DNA of 64,000 nucleotides from Euonymus europaeus (lineage: Eukaryota; Streptophyta; Magnoliopsida; Celastrales; Celastraceae). The notes below the pieces were generated by a model. That model made no database searches and was not told the DNA's origin. It worked only from the letters and a program-made list of their open reading frames with translations. Position 1 is the stretch's first letter, and the number at the start of each line of letters is the position of its first letter. The stretch spans positions 4,786,501 to 4,850,500 of the forward strand of contig OY756965.1 of NCBI GenBank assembly GCA_963580455.1, given 5' to 3'. A program made the translations under genes and the position numbers. Below are positions 1 to 9,329 of the stretch, piece by piece.

Positions 1-218
1 ACTATCATGTAGTATTATAAATGTATGCATACATAATACTAATACAGACACTATTATATATATCTAATTTTTTTTTGAGACCCCAAGATTTGAAGACTCG
101 AATTGTCATTTTTCAGGATCTAGGTCTTGTTCTTTCTGATCTGGGTAGGTTCACACGCTCAAGAGTTCCTGACGTTTGACGAAATAGTTTGGACAAAATA
201 GTCTTCAGATTCAGTTCA

Positions 219-2207
219 ATGCACCGTTTCCGCCAGTATGTCATGCCTTGGAAATGGTCACAGCTTGAATTCCTCTGCGTCCCAACTAAATTCTGGACCA
301 TTAATCATTGGAACTTCCATTTACGAGAGGCTGTAAATAGAAATCATGCCCATGAAGCCCTTCATCTCTATCGCCAAATGAAACAAAACAGTTTTCAGCC
401 AAACAACTTGACCTTTCCGGTCATATCCAAAGCATGTGCCAAGCTCTCCAATCTCAAATGCTCTCAAATGGTCCACACTCATGTCGTTAAATCCCCGTTT
501 TGGCCAGATGTATTTGTACAAACAGCAATGGTCAATATGTATGTCAAATGCCATAGATTAGACTTTGCACACAACTTGTTTGAGAGAATGCCTAGAAGGG
601 ATGTTGCGTCTTGGAACGTGATGCTCGGGGGTTTTGCCCATTTGGGTTTGCTTGAAAAAGTGTTGGGTTTTTTCCGTGACATGAGGCTTTCAGGGGTTCG
701 GCCAGATTCACTCACAGTTATTGAAATAAGTAGGGCTGTATCTTGTGTCGAGGACTTGAATTTGGTTAAGGGCATTCATTCTTTTGGCATTAGGATTGGG
801 ATAAGTGGTGATCTTTCAATTGCTAACACTTGGATTGCTGCATATGCTAAATGTGGTGACTTGAGCTTGTCAGAATTAGTGTTTCATGGAATTAAAGAGG
901 GTTTGAGGTCTGTTGTATCATGGAATTCTTTGATTGAAGGGTATGCAAACATTGGTAACTTCCTTAATACTATAAAGCTTTACAAATTGATGCTGTGCTG
1001 TGGATTTAGGCCTGATATAAGCACCACTCTTAGCCTCCTATCGTCATGTGTGCAACCTGAGGCCCTACTCCAAGGTAATTTGATTCATTCTCATGGAATC
1101 CACTTTGGTTGCAATTCTGATAGATCTGTGATTAACACTCTTATCTCCATGTATTGCAAGTGTGGAGATATTGGTTCAGCTAGGTATTTATTTGAATGTA
1201 TGTCAGACAGGTCATGCGTTACGTGGACTATTATGATTAGTGGGTATGCTGAGAAAGGGAATATGGCTGAAGCATTGTCATTGTATAATTCCATGGAAGC
1301 AGCAGGTGAGCATCCTGATTTGGTTACTGTACTCTCTCTTATTTCAGGTTGTGGCCAAACAGCGACACTGGACCTTGGAAAATCGGTTGAAAATTATGCT
1401 AATTTTAATGGATTGAAAGATAATATAGTAGTTTGCAATGCTTTGATAGACATGTATGCGAAATGTGGGAGTGTTTATGATGCTCAACGCATCTTTAATG
1501 GCATGTCCTATAGAACTATTGTATCTTGGACATCTTTGATTGCTGTTTGTGCTATGAATGGAGAATTTGAAGAAGCTTTGGACCTTTTTAATGTGATGCT
1601 GGTTTCAGGATTAGAACCAAACCACATAACGTTCCTTCATGTCCTTCAAGCTTGCACTCATGCAGGTTTCCTGGAAAAAGGCCAGGAATTTTTCAGCATG
1701 ATGAGTAGCATTTATATGATAAATCCTGGATTAGATCACTACTCTTGTATGGCAGATCTACTTGGACGTAGTGGAAAGCTGAACGAGGCATTGGAGTTTC
1801 TTCAGAAAATGCCAGTCAAACCTGATGCTGCCATGTGGAGTGCATTACTTAGTGCTTGCAAGATTTACCACAACGTAGAGATTGGCGAGTGTGCTGCTCA
1901 ACACCTTTTTGAGTTGGAGCCAGATGAGGCTGCTCCATATGTGGAGATGGCCAACATCTATGCATCAGCAGGAATGTGGGACAGAGTAGCAAGGACTAGA
2001 ATGATGATGAAATCTTATAAGATGAGGAAGTCTCCTGGACAAAGCCTTGTTCAGCTGAATGGTGTATCTCATGCTTTTATGGTTGAGGAAAGAAGTCATC
2101 CTGATTCTGTACGAATATTTGCAACTTTGGATAGTCTAAAATTACAATCAGAAAAAAGATCTTTGCTCTATATGGATGGGAATCAAGTCATAGAGTTTAG
2201 CATGTGA
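219..2207 (+). CDS. PPR protein, PLS class with E domain (At4g19191-like)
   Basis: This single open frame of 662 codons starts at the ATG at 219; the open frame upstream of it has no ATG. The protein is a run of PPR motifs with the alternating spacing of the PLS class, marked by recurrent 'N-x-LI-x-MYAKCG' and 'VSW-x-x-LI' blocks. It ends with an E/E+ domain (about residues 560-650, with 'AAPYVEMANIYASAGMWD') and has no DYW deaminase domain. From memory it is closely collinear with Arabidopsis At4g19191, a predicted mitochondrial PPR protein. Such proteins bind organellar RNA, and E-class members usually guide C-to-U editing. The target is unknown. The lack of introns and the length of about 660 residues are typical of the family, and no break is seen. 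Confidence 0.93.
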   Translation: MHRFRQYVMPWKWSQLEFLCVPTKFWTINHWNFHLREAVNRNHAHEALHLYRQMKQNSFQPNNLTFPVISKACAKLSNLKCSQMVHTHVVKSPFWPDVFVQTAMVNMYVKCHRLDFAHNLFERMPRRDVASWNVMLGGFAHLGLLEKVLGFFRDMRLSGVRPDSLTVIEISRAVSCVEDLNLVKGIHSFGIRIGISGDLSIANTWIAAYAKCGDLSLSELVFHGIKEGLRSVVSWNSLIEGYANIGNFLNTIKLYKLMLCCGFRPDISTTLSLLSSCVQPEALLQGNLIHSHGIHFGCNSDRSVINTLISMYCKCGDIGSARYLFECMSDRSCVTWTIMISGYAEKGNMAEALSLYNSMEAAGEHPDLVTVLSLISGCGQTATLDLGKSVENYANFNGLKDNIVVCNALIDMYAKCGSVYDAQRIFNGMSYRTIVSWTSLIAVCAMNGEFEEALDLFNVMLVSGLEPNHITFLHVLQACTHAGFLEKGQEFFSMMSSIYMINPGLDHYSCMADLLGRSGKLNEALEFLQKMPVKPDAAMWSALLSACKIYHNVEIGECAAQHLFELEPDEAAPYVEMANIYASAGMWDRVARTRMMMKSYKMRKSPGQSLVQLNGVSHAFMVEERSHPDSVRIFATLDSLKLQSEKRSLLYMDGNQVIEFSM

Positions 2208-3582
2208 AAGTTTACAGGACTTGGAATCTCATCAATGGAATTCATTTTCCCAAATCAATAAGAATTGATAATGACGCTATGGAGGTATTACCCCGTTATA
2301 ATGCTTTTTAATAAATACTCTGTCATGCTATTCATCTCTTGCTTATTATTTTTTTTTATTTGCTGGGAAATTTTCATTTTGTTTACTTATTCCAAGCATA
2401 TCTTTTATATTGAGGATGAGGAGGAGGAGATGATCCTAAATTTGGTTATCTGACCTCTTTGGAAGTGAATGCAACGGTGACAAGCAAAACAAGTGATGTA
2501 CTGAAGAACTTTCTTCAAAGTTCACATATCCTTGAATCTCTTGTTAAGGAGGTAAATCTCTGGTTCATAAAGATTTTAAAGCTTTTGTTTTTATGTGGTG
2601 GAAGGTGAAAGATTCTACTTGGTCCCGCCCATGAAGATATTTTTCATGTACACTTTTCGTTTTTTGCTTTTGGTGATATGAAAATATTCTGATTAGCTTT
2701 TAACTGCATCTATGTTCATTGTTCATGGAAGAAGTGCATCAAAAGCATTTTTTGTGATACCCAAACAGTACTGCATATTGAGGGGCTCTTCAATCGATAA
2801 CTAATCTGTATGTTTTTTGCTTTTTTAGCTTATGGAGGGTCCCTGACTATCAGATGACAGGGATGCATGATGGTCTCGAAACTCCTGGGGTATGTAACTT
2901 CTTTGCCCGATGTGATTTTCAGTCTTTATAGTGTTGGTGTTAATTAATTGTTTGGATTTAGTTATTTCTTTGAGTTTATGCCAAGGCACCAATGATTATG
3001 TGATACAAAAGCAAATGAAAAGGCCCAACCACATACCAAGCAGATAAATTTTACAATGTTTGATCCTACAATTTAGTGCTTGGAAATGAAGTGCAATAAG
3101 TCAAGACCTTGGGCAAACAAACTTAATTCTGTAGAAACTATGGCAAAATCTGAATACTTTTTAGACTTTCGAATCGGTAGTGTTCTACTCATATAAGTTG
3201 TGATCAGTATGACTAGTGTACTTTATGGTGTGCTGAAGATCTCCGTAAAAATTGGTTTCTGTGGGTTCTTGAGTTTTGAATAAGGTAGTTTATGCACTCT
3301 AGTTGACAAGACAGAATACCCTAGTTAATATGAGGAATAACTTCTAATGAACATGAAATGGAAAGGCTCTTCCATTATATATAGCTGTTGGCGGCTCCCA
3401 CCAGCTATTATATATATGCTTTCACTAATTGAAGAGATGACTGGACAGAAGGTATTCAGAAAGGCCCTTGTTTACTGAAGATCTAATAACTGAAGCTGAT
3501 GCATGATATGGCTATTTTGTACGCATATCTGATACTGAAAGCTTGTCCCATTTCATAGATTCGTATTTTTGTGCATCAAATG
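2208..3582. other. Region downstream of the PPR gene, with possible orphan exons
   Basis: No complete gene is visible. A coding-like stretch at about 2432-2551 ends at a good donor (GTAAAT at 2552). It continues in phase after a polypyrimidine/AG acceptor at 2828 to a stop at 2844-2846. The resulting C-terminus would read ...SSHILESLVKELMEGP. I do not recognise it, and an upstream exon is not evident because the frame has a stop at 2417. It could be the tail of a lost gene or a chance frame. The rest is AT-rich DNA. Confidence 0.3.
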
Positions 3583-3587
3583 TAATC

Positions 3588-3756
3588 TGTTGAGGGATGA
3601 GTTTGTAATTAATATTTCTAGATAAGGGTAGTATTGTACATTGCTTAATACCCTAGGTTTTCATCCTCTTGTAAGTCTCTAAGTATTGATTTCGACATTA
3701 TGGAATATACAACAAATTCATGATTATTTCACTTTGCTTACTCTGGTTGACTAACA
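3588..3756 (+). repeat. 5' LTR of copia element 1
   Basis: This 169-bp direct repeat of 8682-8850 begins TGTTGAGGGATG and ends GACTAACA. It has one mismatch to the 3' copy. It would hold the element promoter and the R/U5 boundary, but I cannot place the start site. Confidence 0.96.
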
Positions 3757-3768
3757 TGGTATCAGAGC
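3757..3768 (+). other. Primer binding site (initiator tRNA-Met)
   Basis: TGGTATCAGAGC follows the last base of the 5' LTR with no gap. It is the standard plant copia primer site, complementary to the 3' end of initiator methionine tRNA. Confidence 0.93.
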
Positions 3769-3940
3769 CGGTCCGTTGATCTGTGCCGGTGACAGAGGTG
3801 GACAGAGGTGGTGCTTGAGTTGTCCGATCTGGTTCGTCCGATCTGGGTTCTTGGCTTGCGGTTGCGAGAGCTTTGTCTGCATCGATCTCTGGCTTGCGAC
3901 GATTCTCTGGCTTGCGCCAGCGAGAGCTTCGTCTGTTCCC

Positions 3941-4110
3941 CAGTTTCGTCAGCTCTGTTAGCGCGTCTGCGAGCACGAGCTTCGTCTGGGTTCGCGAGGC
4001 CAGTTTCGTCAGCTCTGTTTGCGCGTCTGCCAGCGTGAACTTCGTCTGGGTTCGCGAGGTTCATCTGGGTTCTCTTGCGCGAGCTTCGTCAAGAGCTTCA
4101 TCTGGTTTGC
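3941..4110. repeat. GC-rich tandem repeat in the copia leader
   Basis: A unit of about 59 bp beginning CCAGTTTCGTCAGCTCTGTT starts at 3941 and again at 4000, followed by partial copies of its CTTCGTCTGGGTTCGCGAG part. It lies in the untranslated leader between the primer site and gag and is much richer in G+C than its surroundings. Confidence 0.7.
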
Positions 4111-4515
4111 ATTTTATTTGTTGAATACCGAGAGCAAGTTTTCTATTTAGAGGTGTAGCAGTACTATAGCCTCCATTTAAGCTCCTGTTTAGCAAATGGC
4201 GACTACTTGTTCCTGGCCTGGATCCTATTTTTATGCTCATCTGGTTCCAGGTCATCTGGTTCTTTGTTCCAGCTGGTCTACGTGATCTCAGTCAGTGGTG
4301 GTAGCAATTTTTTGGTTTGCTAGTGATCTGGTGTATATGCTAGCAACTTGTACTGCGTGATTTGTTTTGTTCAGCAAAGTGCTTGCTCATTTGCTATTCT
4401 GGATTGTTTAGGGTATTCTGGTTCAGTTTTTTATTGGTTCTCAATCTGCTGCGTGGAAGTTAAGTGAATTGGTGATATTTGACTTATTCAGTGGTGTGTT
4501 TTGTGTTTCTTCACT

Positions 4516-5451
4516 ATGTCTGGCTCCAGTTCTGTGTCAGCTTCATCTGATTTGTTGCATGGGGGCCTTCAAATTTGTTCTGTGCGTTTAAATGGTCGGA
4601 ACTATCTCTTATGGGCAAAGGCAATGAAAGTAGCATTAAGTGCTCGGAAGAAATTTGAGCTTGTTGAATCGAACCCTCCTGCTATTGATGACAAGGGTTA
4701 TTCTGATTGGTCTTCCAATAATTCTATTGTCTTAACTTGGTTATGGGCGAGTATGGACCCTGATATTTCAGCTAATGTTATGTGTCTTGATACTGCCAAA
4801 GAAGTGTGGGAATCAGTGAGAGAGACTTATTCTATGGCTGGTAATGCCTCCCGTGTTTTTGAGCTATATGCACAACTTTTTCAGTTCAAGCAAAATGGCC
4901 GCGCTACTCCTGAACACTATGCTCAGTTTAAAGGAATGTGGGATGAGTTGTGTGTTTATCATCCATTGACTACTGATTTGGCTACTTTAAAGCAGCAACG
5001 AGAAGAGTTATGTGTTTCCATGTATTTAACTTCTCTGGATCCTCAGTATCAGGCTATTCGTAGCCAAATTTTAGCTGGTGATGGTACTCTACCATCACTC
5101 TCTGCTACTTACTCTCGTGTGTCTAGAGCTACTCCTTCTCCTTCCAGTGAGAATGTCGGATTGGATGCTTCTTCTGCACTCATTGGTTCTGGACGAGGAC
5201 ATTATCGTGATGGTGGTAGTCCTCGTGGTCGTGGTCGTAGTAGAGGCAGTCTTCGGAAGTGTACTTTTTGTGGAAAGGATAATCATACTGTTGATAGATG
5301 TTTTGATAAGCATGGTAAACCCTGGGAACATAATTCTCAGTTTCGACAACCTTCTGGTGGTACTTCTGGGTTTCCAAGATCTGATGTTGCACATGCAGTT
5401 CCATCTCATGATCCATTGAGTGACTCTTCCAGCATTACTCTCTCAGGCTGA
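4516..5451 (+). CDS. Copia gag
   Basis: The gag frame encodes 311 residues from the ATG at 4516, the first in frame. An N-terminal capsid region (about residues 20-190, with NYLLWAKAMKVAL and a VWES motif) is followed by an RG-rich stretch. A CCHC zinc knuckle (C-x2-C-x4-H-x4-C, written CTFCGKDNHTVDRC) lies at about 5261-5302. Gag would form the virus-like particle and bind the element RNA. The frame stops at 5449-5451, just inside the pol frame, and pol is in the +1 frame relative to gag. In most plant copia elements gag and pol are one frame, so the break here is probably a small indel in the CT-rich stretch near 5440. A programmed shift cannot be excluded. Confidence 0.9.
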   Translation: MSGSSSVSASSDLLHGGLQICSVRLNGRNYLLWAKAMKVALSARKKFELVESNPPAIDDKGYSDWSSNNSIVLTWLWASMDPDISANVMCLDTAKEVWESVRETYSMAGNASRVFELYAQLFQFKQNGRATPEHYAQFKGMWDELCVYHPLTTDLATLKQQREELCVSMYLTSLDPQYQAIRSQILAGDGTLPSLSATYSRVSRATPSPSSENVGLDASSALIGSGRGHYRDGGSPRGRGRSRGSLRKCTFCGKDNHTVDRCFDKHGKPWEHNSQFRQPSGGTSGFPRSDVAHAVPSHDPLSDSSSITLSG

Positions 5452-8400
5452 GTATGATTCTCTGCTTCATCGTTCTCAGCAATCATCCTCTTCCGATGTT
5501 GCAGCCATAACCACTACTTCAGGTAACTCCTCTTGTTATCATGTTTCTAGTCCGTCTTCTTGGATCATTGACTCAGGTGCCTCAATCCATATTACTGGTC
5601 AGTCTCATACTTTCACATCTTTTCATTCCACATCCTCTCGTAATGTTACTGTTGCAGATGGTCGTACTTGTCAGGTTTTGGGGAGTGGTAGTGTATCTCC
5701 TACCTCTTCTCTCTCTTTATCTGGTGTTCAATATATTCCGAAATTCCCTTTTAATCTTATGTCTGTGAGTCAATTTACTAAATCTTTTAACTGTAGTGTC
5801 ACTTTCTTTCCTTCTCATTGTATTTTTCAGGACTTGGAGACGAAGAAGATGATTGGTGGGGGTTCTGAACGGGCTGGTTTGTATCATTTGGATTCACCTA
5901 CTGCTTTGGTTTCCAGTTCCACCACTTCGTCTTTAACTCCTCTTCAGTGGCATGTTAGATTGGGGCATCCTTCTCTTAAACTTCTCCGTCAAGTGATTTC
6001 TGTTCCTGCATCTGTGTCTCGGTTAGAGTGTGAGGCTTATGAATTAGGCAAACATCACCGTGTCTCTTTTTCGCCATGTGTCACTACTAGACGTTTAGCA
6101 CCTTTTGAACTTGTGCATTCTGATATTTGGGGACCTTCACGTATTCCTAGTTTATGTGGTTATTTCTATTTTGTCACCTTTATTGATGATTGTTCCAGGA
6201 TGACTTGGTTGTTTTTATTAAAACATCGATCCGATGTTGCTTTTGTGTTTGAGGTTTTTTATAATGAAGTCTTCACTCAGTTTGGTACTTCTATTCGTAT
6301 CTTACGTTCTGATAATGCACTTGAATATGTTAAGGGTCCTCTTTCTGTTTTTTGTGCATCAAAAGGCATTATTCATGAAACCTCTTGTCCTCATACTCCA
6401 CAACAAAATGGTGTCGCTGAACGTAAGAATCGTCATCTTCTTGATACTGCTCGTACTCTACTTTTTCATATGAATGTTCCTAAATGCTATTGGGGCGATG
6501 CTGTTTTGACTGCATGTTATTTAATTAATCGTATGTCTTCTTCTGTTTTAGGTGGTAAATCTCCTTTTTCCATTCTTTTTCCATCTACTCCTGCTTTTGT
6601 TCTTCCTCCCCGTGTTTTTGGTAGTCAATGTTTTGTTCAGAACTTGCAGCCTGGTGGTGATAAATTGACTGCCAAGTCTATCAAATGTGTCTTCGTTGGG
6701 TACCCTCGTACTCAAAAAGGGTATCGTTGCTGGGATCCTATCTCTCATCGGTATCGTGTTAGTATTGATGTTACTTTCTTTGATGATGTGCCTTATTTTT
6801 CTCCTTTGGATCGTTCTTCCCCTGTTTCATCCTCTCCTCCTTTACCCCTTCCCCCCCCTTGTATTTCTAGTTTGGATGTTTCCTCTCCTCCATTGCAGGT
6901 TTATACTCGTGGCACCTGGTCCAAGATTTCTTCGGATATTCAAGAACCCCTTCCACCATCTTCATCTCTGCAAGTTCCTGACCCACCCTCCCTGCCAACT
7001 TCTCCGGATCTCCCTATTGCTCTTCGTAAAGGTAAAAGAACCTGTACTCACCATCCTCTTTCTAACTTTGTCTCTATGTCTCATTTGTCTCCCTCATATT
7101 CATCGTTCATTAGCTCTTTGTCCTCCACTAGTATTCCCTCTTCCTTTCAGGAAGCTGTTACTCTCTCTCACTGGAAGGGTGCTATGGATGATGAGATTGC
7201 TGCTCTCCATCGTAATAAGACTTGGACTCTTACTGATTTACCACCTGGAGGGAGTGTTGTAGGATGTCGCTGGGTATATGCTATCAAATATTTACCTGAT
7301 GGTTCGATTGAACGCTATAAAGCTCGCTTGGTTGCTAAAGGTTATACTCAAACTTATGAAGTTGATTATTTTGAAACTTTCTCTCCCGTTGCTCGCTTGT
7401 CTTCTGTTCGTGTGCTTTTAGCAGTTGCTGTCACCAAGGATTGGCCATTGTACCAACTTGATGTCAAGAATGCCTTTTTACATGGTGACTTGAAGGAAGA
7501 GGTGTATATGGAGCAACCTCCTGGATATGTTGCTCAGGGGGAGTCTGGGAAGGTATGTCGTTTACACAAGGCTATATATGGTCTTAAACAATCCCCTCGT
7601 GCATGGTTTGAAAAATTTAGTAATGCCGTGTTAAAGTTTGGTATGAAACAGGTGGCTGTAGACCACTCAGTATTTGTGAGACATAGAGCAAGTGGGTGTA
7701 TTATTCTTGTTGTTTATGTGGATGACATTGTGGTGACTGGAAGTGACTTATCAGGTATTCAGAAACTCAAAGAGTTTCTTAACAGTCTTTTTAGTGTGAA
7801 GGATCTTGGAAAATTGCGTTATTTCTTGGGTATTGAAGTAGCTAGATCCAAAAATGGCTTATCCTTATGCCAACGAAAATATGTAACTGATTTGTTACAG
7901 GAGACTGGATTGTTGGGAGCTAAACCTGTCTCAACTCCTATGGACCCAAATGTAAAGTTTGGCAAAGATGTCAGTGAACCATTTGAACATCCAAGGAGAT
8001 ATCGTCGTTTGGTAGGAAAATTGATCTATTTGACTGTTACTCGTCCTGATATTTCCTTTGCTGTTGGAGTGGTGAGTCAGTTCATGCAGGATCCTCGTAT
8101 AGAGCATTGGGAGGCTGTTTGTAGGATTGTCAAATATCTTAAAGGTGCTCCTGGTTTGGGTTTATGGTTCAAACGTTCTAAATCTTTTGAAATCAGAGGT
8201 TTTAGTGATGCTGACTGGGCTGGTGATTGTATTGACAGAAGATCAATATCAGGATATTGTGTTTTTCTTGGTGATAATCTAGTTACTTGGAAAAGTAAGA
8301 AACAGAATGTGGTGGCTCGGTCTAGTGCAGAAGCTGAGTATCGAGCTATGGCACATACTGCTTGTGAAATGATGTGGGTTCAGTCTTTGCTTAGTGAGAT

Positions 8401-8674
8401 AGGATTTCCATCTCTTTCTCCCATGAGAATGTTTTGTGATAATCAAGCGGCTATGTATATAGCATCTAATCCTGTTTTTCATGAACGTACAAAGCACATT
8501 GAAGTTGATTGTCACTTTATTAGGGATTTGGTTGTGAAGACAAAAAGAATTCATCCGGTGTTTGTTCGATCTAAAGATCAACTTGGAGATGTTTTTACTA
8601 AAGCTTTGTGGAAGAGACAATTTAGTGAGTTATGTAACAAGTTGGGCATGATCAACATCTATGCTCCAACTTGA
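5420..8674 (+). CDS. Copia pol (protease-integrase-RT-RNase H), no own ATG
   Basis: The frame opens right after a stop at 5417-5419 and runs 1,084 codons without interruption. It has no start ATG near its head, so it must be reached from gag. Counting from 5420, the protease motif DSGAS is at about residues 51-55. The GAG-preintegrase zinc region lies at 177-210. The integrase DDE residues are D235, D298 and E334 (a D-35-E spacing), reverse transcriptase has YVDD at 766-769, and RNase H (SDADWAGD and AEAEYRAM) lies near the C-terminus. One zinc-binding position is abnormal: the expected C-x2-C at 204-207 reads CEAY, with Tyr at 207 (codon 6038-6040). Otherwise the polyprotein looks intact and of normal length. 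Confidence 0.92.
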   Translation: MTLPALLSQAEYDSLLHRSQQSSSSDVAAITTTSGNSSCYHVSSPSSWIIDSGASIHITGQSHTFTSFHSTSSRNVTVADGRTCQVLGSGSVSPTSSLSLSGVQYIPKFPFNLMSVSQFTKSFNCSVTFFPSHCIFQDLETKKMIGGGSERAGLYHLDSPTALVSSSTTSSLTPLQWHVRLGHPSLKLLRQVISVPASVSRLECEAYELGKHHRVSFSPCVTTRRLAPFELVHSDIWGPSRIPSLCGYFYFVTFIDDCSRMTWLFLLKHRSDVAFVFEVFYNEVFTQFGTSIRILRSDNALEYVKGPLSVFCASKGIIHETSCPHTPQQNGVAERKNRHLLDTARTLLFHMNVPKCYWGDAVLTACYLINRMSSSVLGGKSPFSILFPSTPAFVLPPRVFGSQCFVQNLQPGGDKLTAKSIKCVFVGYPRTQKGYRCWDPISHRYRVSIDVTFFDDVPYFSPLDRSSPVSSSPPLPLPPPCISSLDVSSPPLQVYTRGTWSKISSDIQEPLPPSSSLQVPDPPSLPTSPDLPIALRKGKRTCTHHPLSNFVSMSHLSPSYSSFISSLSSTSIPSSFQEAVTLSHWKGAMDDEIAALHRNKTWTLTDLPPGGSVVGCRWVYAIKYLPDGSIERYKARLVAKGYTQTYEVDYFETFSPVARLSSVRVLLAVAVTKDWPLYQLDVKNAFLHGDLKEEVYMEQPPGYVAQGESGKVCRLHKAIYGLKQSPRAWFEKFSNAVLKFGMKQVAVDHSVFVRHRASGCIILVVYVDDIVVTGSDLSGIQKLKEFLNSLFSVKDLGKLRYFLGIEVARSKNGLSLCQRKYVTDLLQETGLLGAKPVSTPMDPNVKFGKDVSEPFEHPRRYRRLVGKLIYLTVTRPDISFAVGVVSQFMQDPRIEHWEAVCRIVKYLKGAPGLGLWFKRSKSFEIRGFSDADWAGDCIDRRSISGYCVFLGDNLVTWKSKKQNVVARSSAEAEYRAMAHTACEMMWVQSLLSEIGFPSLSPMRMFCDNQAAMYIASNPVFHERTKHIEVDCHFIRDLVVKTKRIHPVFVRSKDQLGDVFTKALWKRQFSELCNKLGMINIYAPT

Positions 8675-8681
8675 GGGGGAG
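8673..8681 (+). other. Polypurine tract of copia element 1
   Basis: GAGGGGGAG lies immediately before the 3' LTR, where plus-strand DNA synthesis is primed. Confidence 0.9.
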
Positions 8682-8850
8682 TGTTGAGGGATGAGTTTGT
8701 AATTAATATTTCTAGATAAGGGTAGTATTGTACATTGCTTAATACCCTAGGTTTTCAACCTCTTGTAAGTCTCTAAGTATTGATTTCGACATTATGGAAT
8801 ATACAACAAATTCATGATTATTTCACTTTGCTTACTCTGGTTGACTAACA
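8682..8850 (+). repeat. 3' LTR of copia element 1
   Basis: This 169-bp copy of 3588-3756 has a single base difference and is followed directly by the TAATC target duplication. Confidence 0.96.
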
Positions 8851-8855
8851 TAATC

Positions 8856-9329
8856 TTTGCAACTTTTTTTGCTTTTTGGGTGATTATTGATCCCCTTGCC
8901 TCATGCTACGAAATTCTCCATCTTACAGCAGAGCAGCTTTGCTTTCAGTGCATGCATCTCCTGCTAGATCAACTTGCTATGCCTCTATTTATGCGATCAA
9001 CTTCCAGATCGCTTGATTCTCGACTAGCTTGGGTATGTTCTTCAAATTGGTTTTTCTTTTCTTTTTCGTTGCTTAGACTGGATTTGCAAGCTGAATCTGC
9101 GGCTTTAACCGGGTGAAGGGCACTTTAATCCATTAGATCCACAGGCGCATGATAACGGACTTCATACGTAGCTTGTGCTGGAAAAAGAAACAGTAACCAT
9201 GACGATTTTCACACCACACTGAGCCCTCAACTCCAAAGGTCGTTTCCCGAGAAAATTTCTTGGTCAGGTGCCTCTAACTCCCTTGACGCTGCTATTACTA
9301 TTCTTGTTATTTGAGCACTTCGTGTTTCT
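8856..9329. other. Intergenic stretch with no recognised gene
   Basis: This is ordinary AT-rich DNA continuing the sequence that was split by the copia insertion. Only short unconvincing frames occur. Confidence 0.5.

Larger units (their letters stand above)
3583..8855 (+). mobile_element. Complete, young Ty1/copia LTR retrotransposon with target duplication
   Basis: The element proper is 3588-8850 (5,263 bp), flanked by a perfect 5-bp duplication TAATC (3583-3587 and 8851-8855). Its two 169-bp LTRs start TG and end CA and differ at one base (T/A in the TTTTCATCC/TTTTCAACC stretch). It has a primer binding site directly after the 5' LTR and a purine tract directly before the 3' LTR. The domain order gag, protease, integrase, reverse transcriptase, RNase H defines Ty1/copia. 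Near-identical LTRs indicate recent insertion. Coding defects described under gag and pol suggest this copy may not be self-sufficient. Confidence 0.97.

Noticed and set aside
3776..4124. Three overlapping open frames in the copia leader
   Set aside because: The GC-rich 59-bp repeat keeps several frames open. There is no homology, and they precede gag.
5078..5419. Overlapping frames rich in Leu/Val or His/Tyr in both strands
   Set aside because: They are shadows of the gag RG-rich region and carry no protein features.
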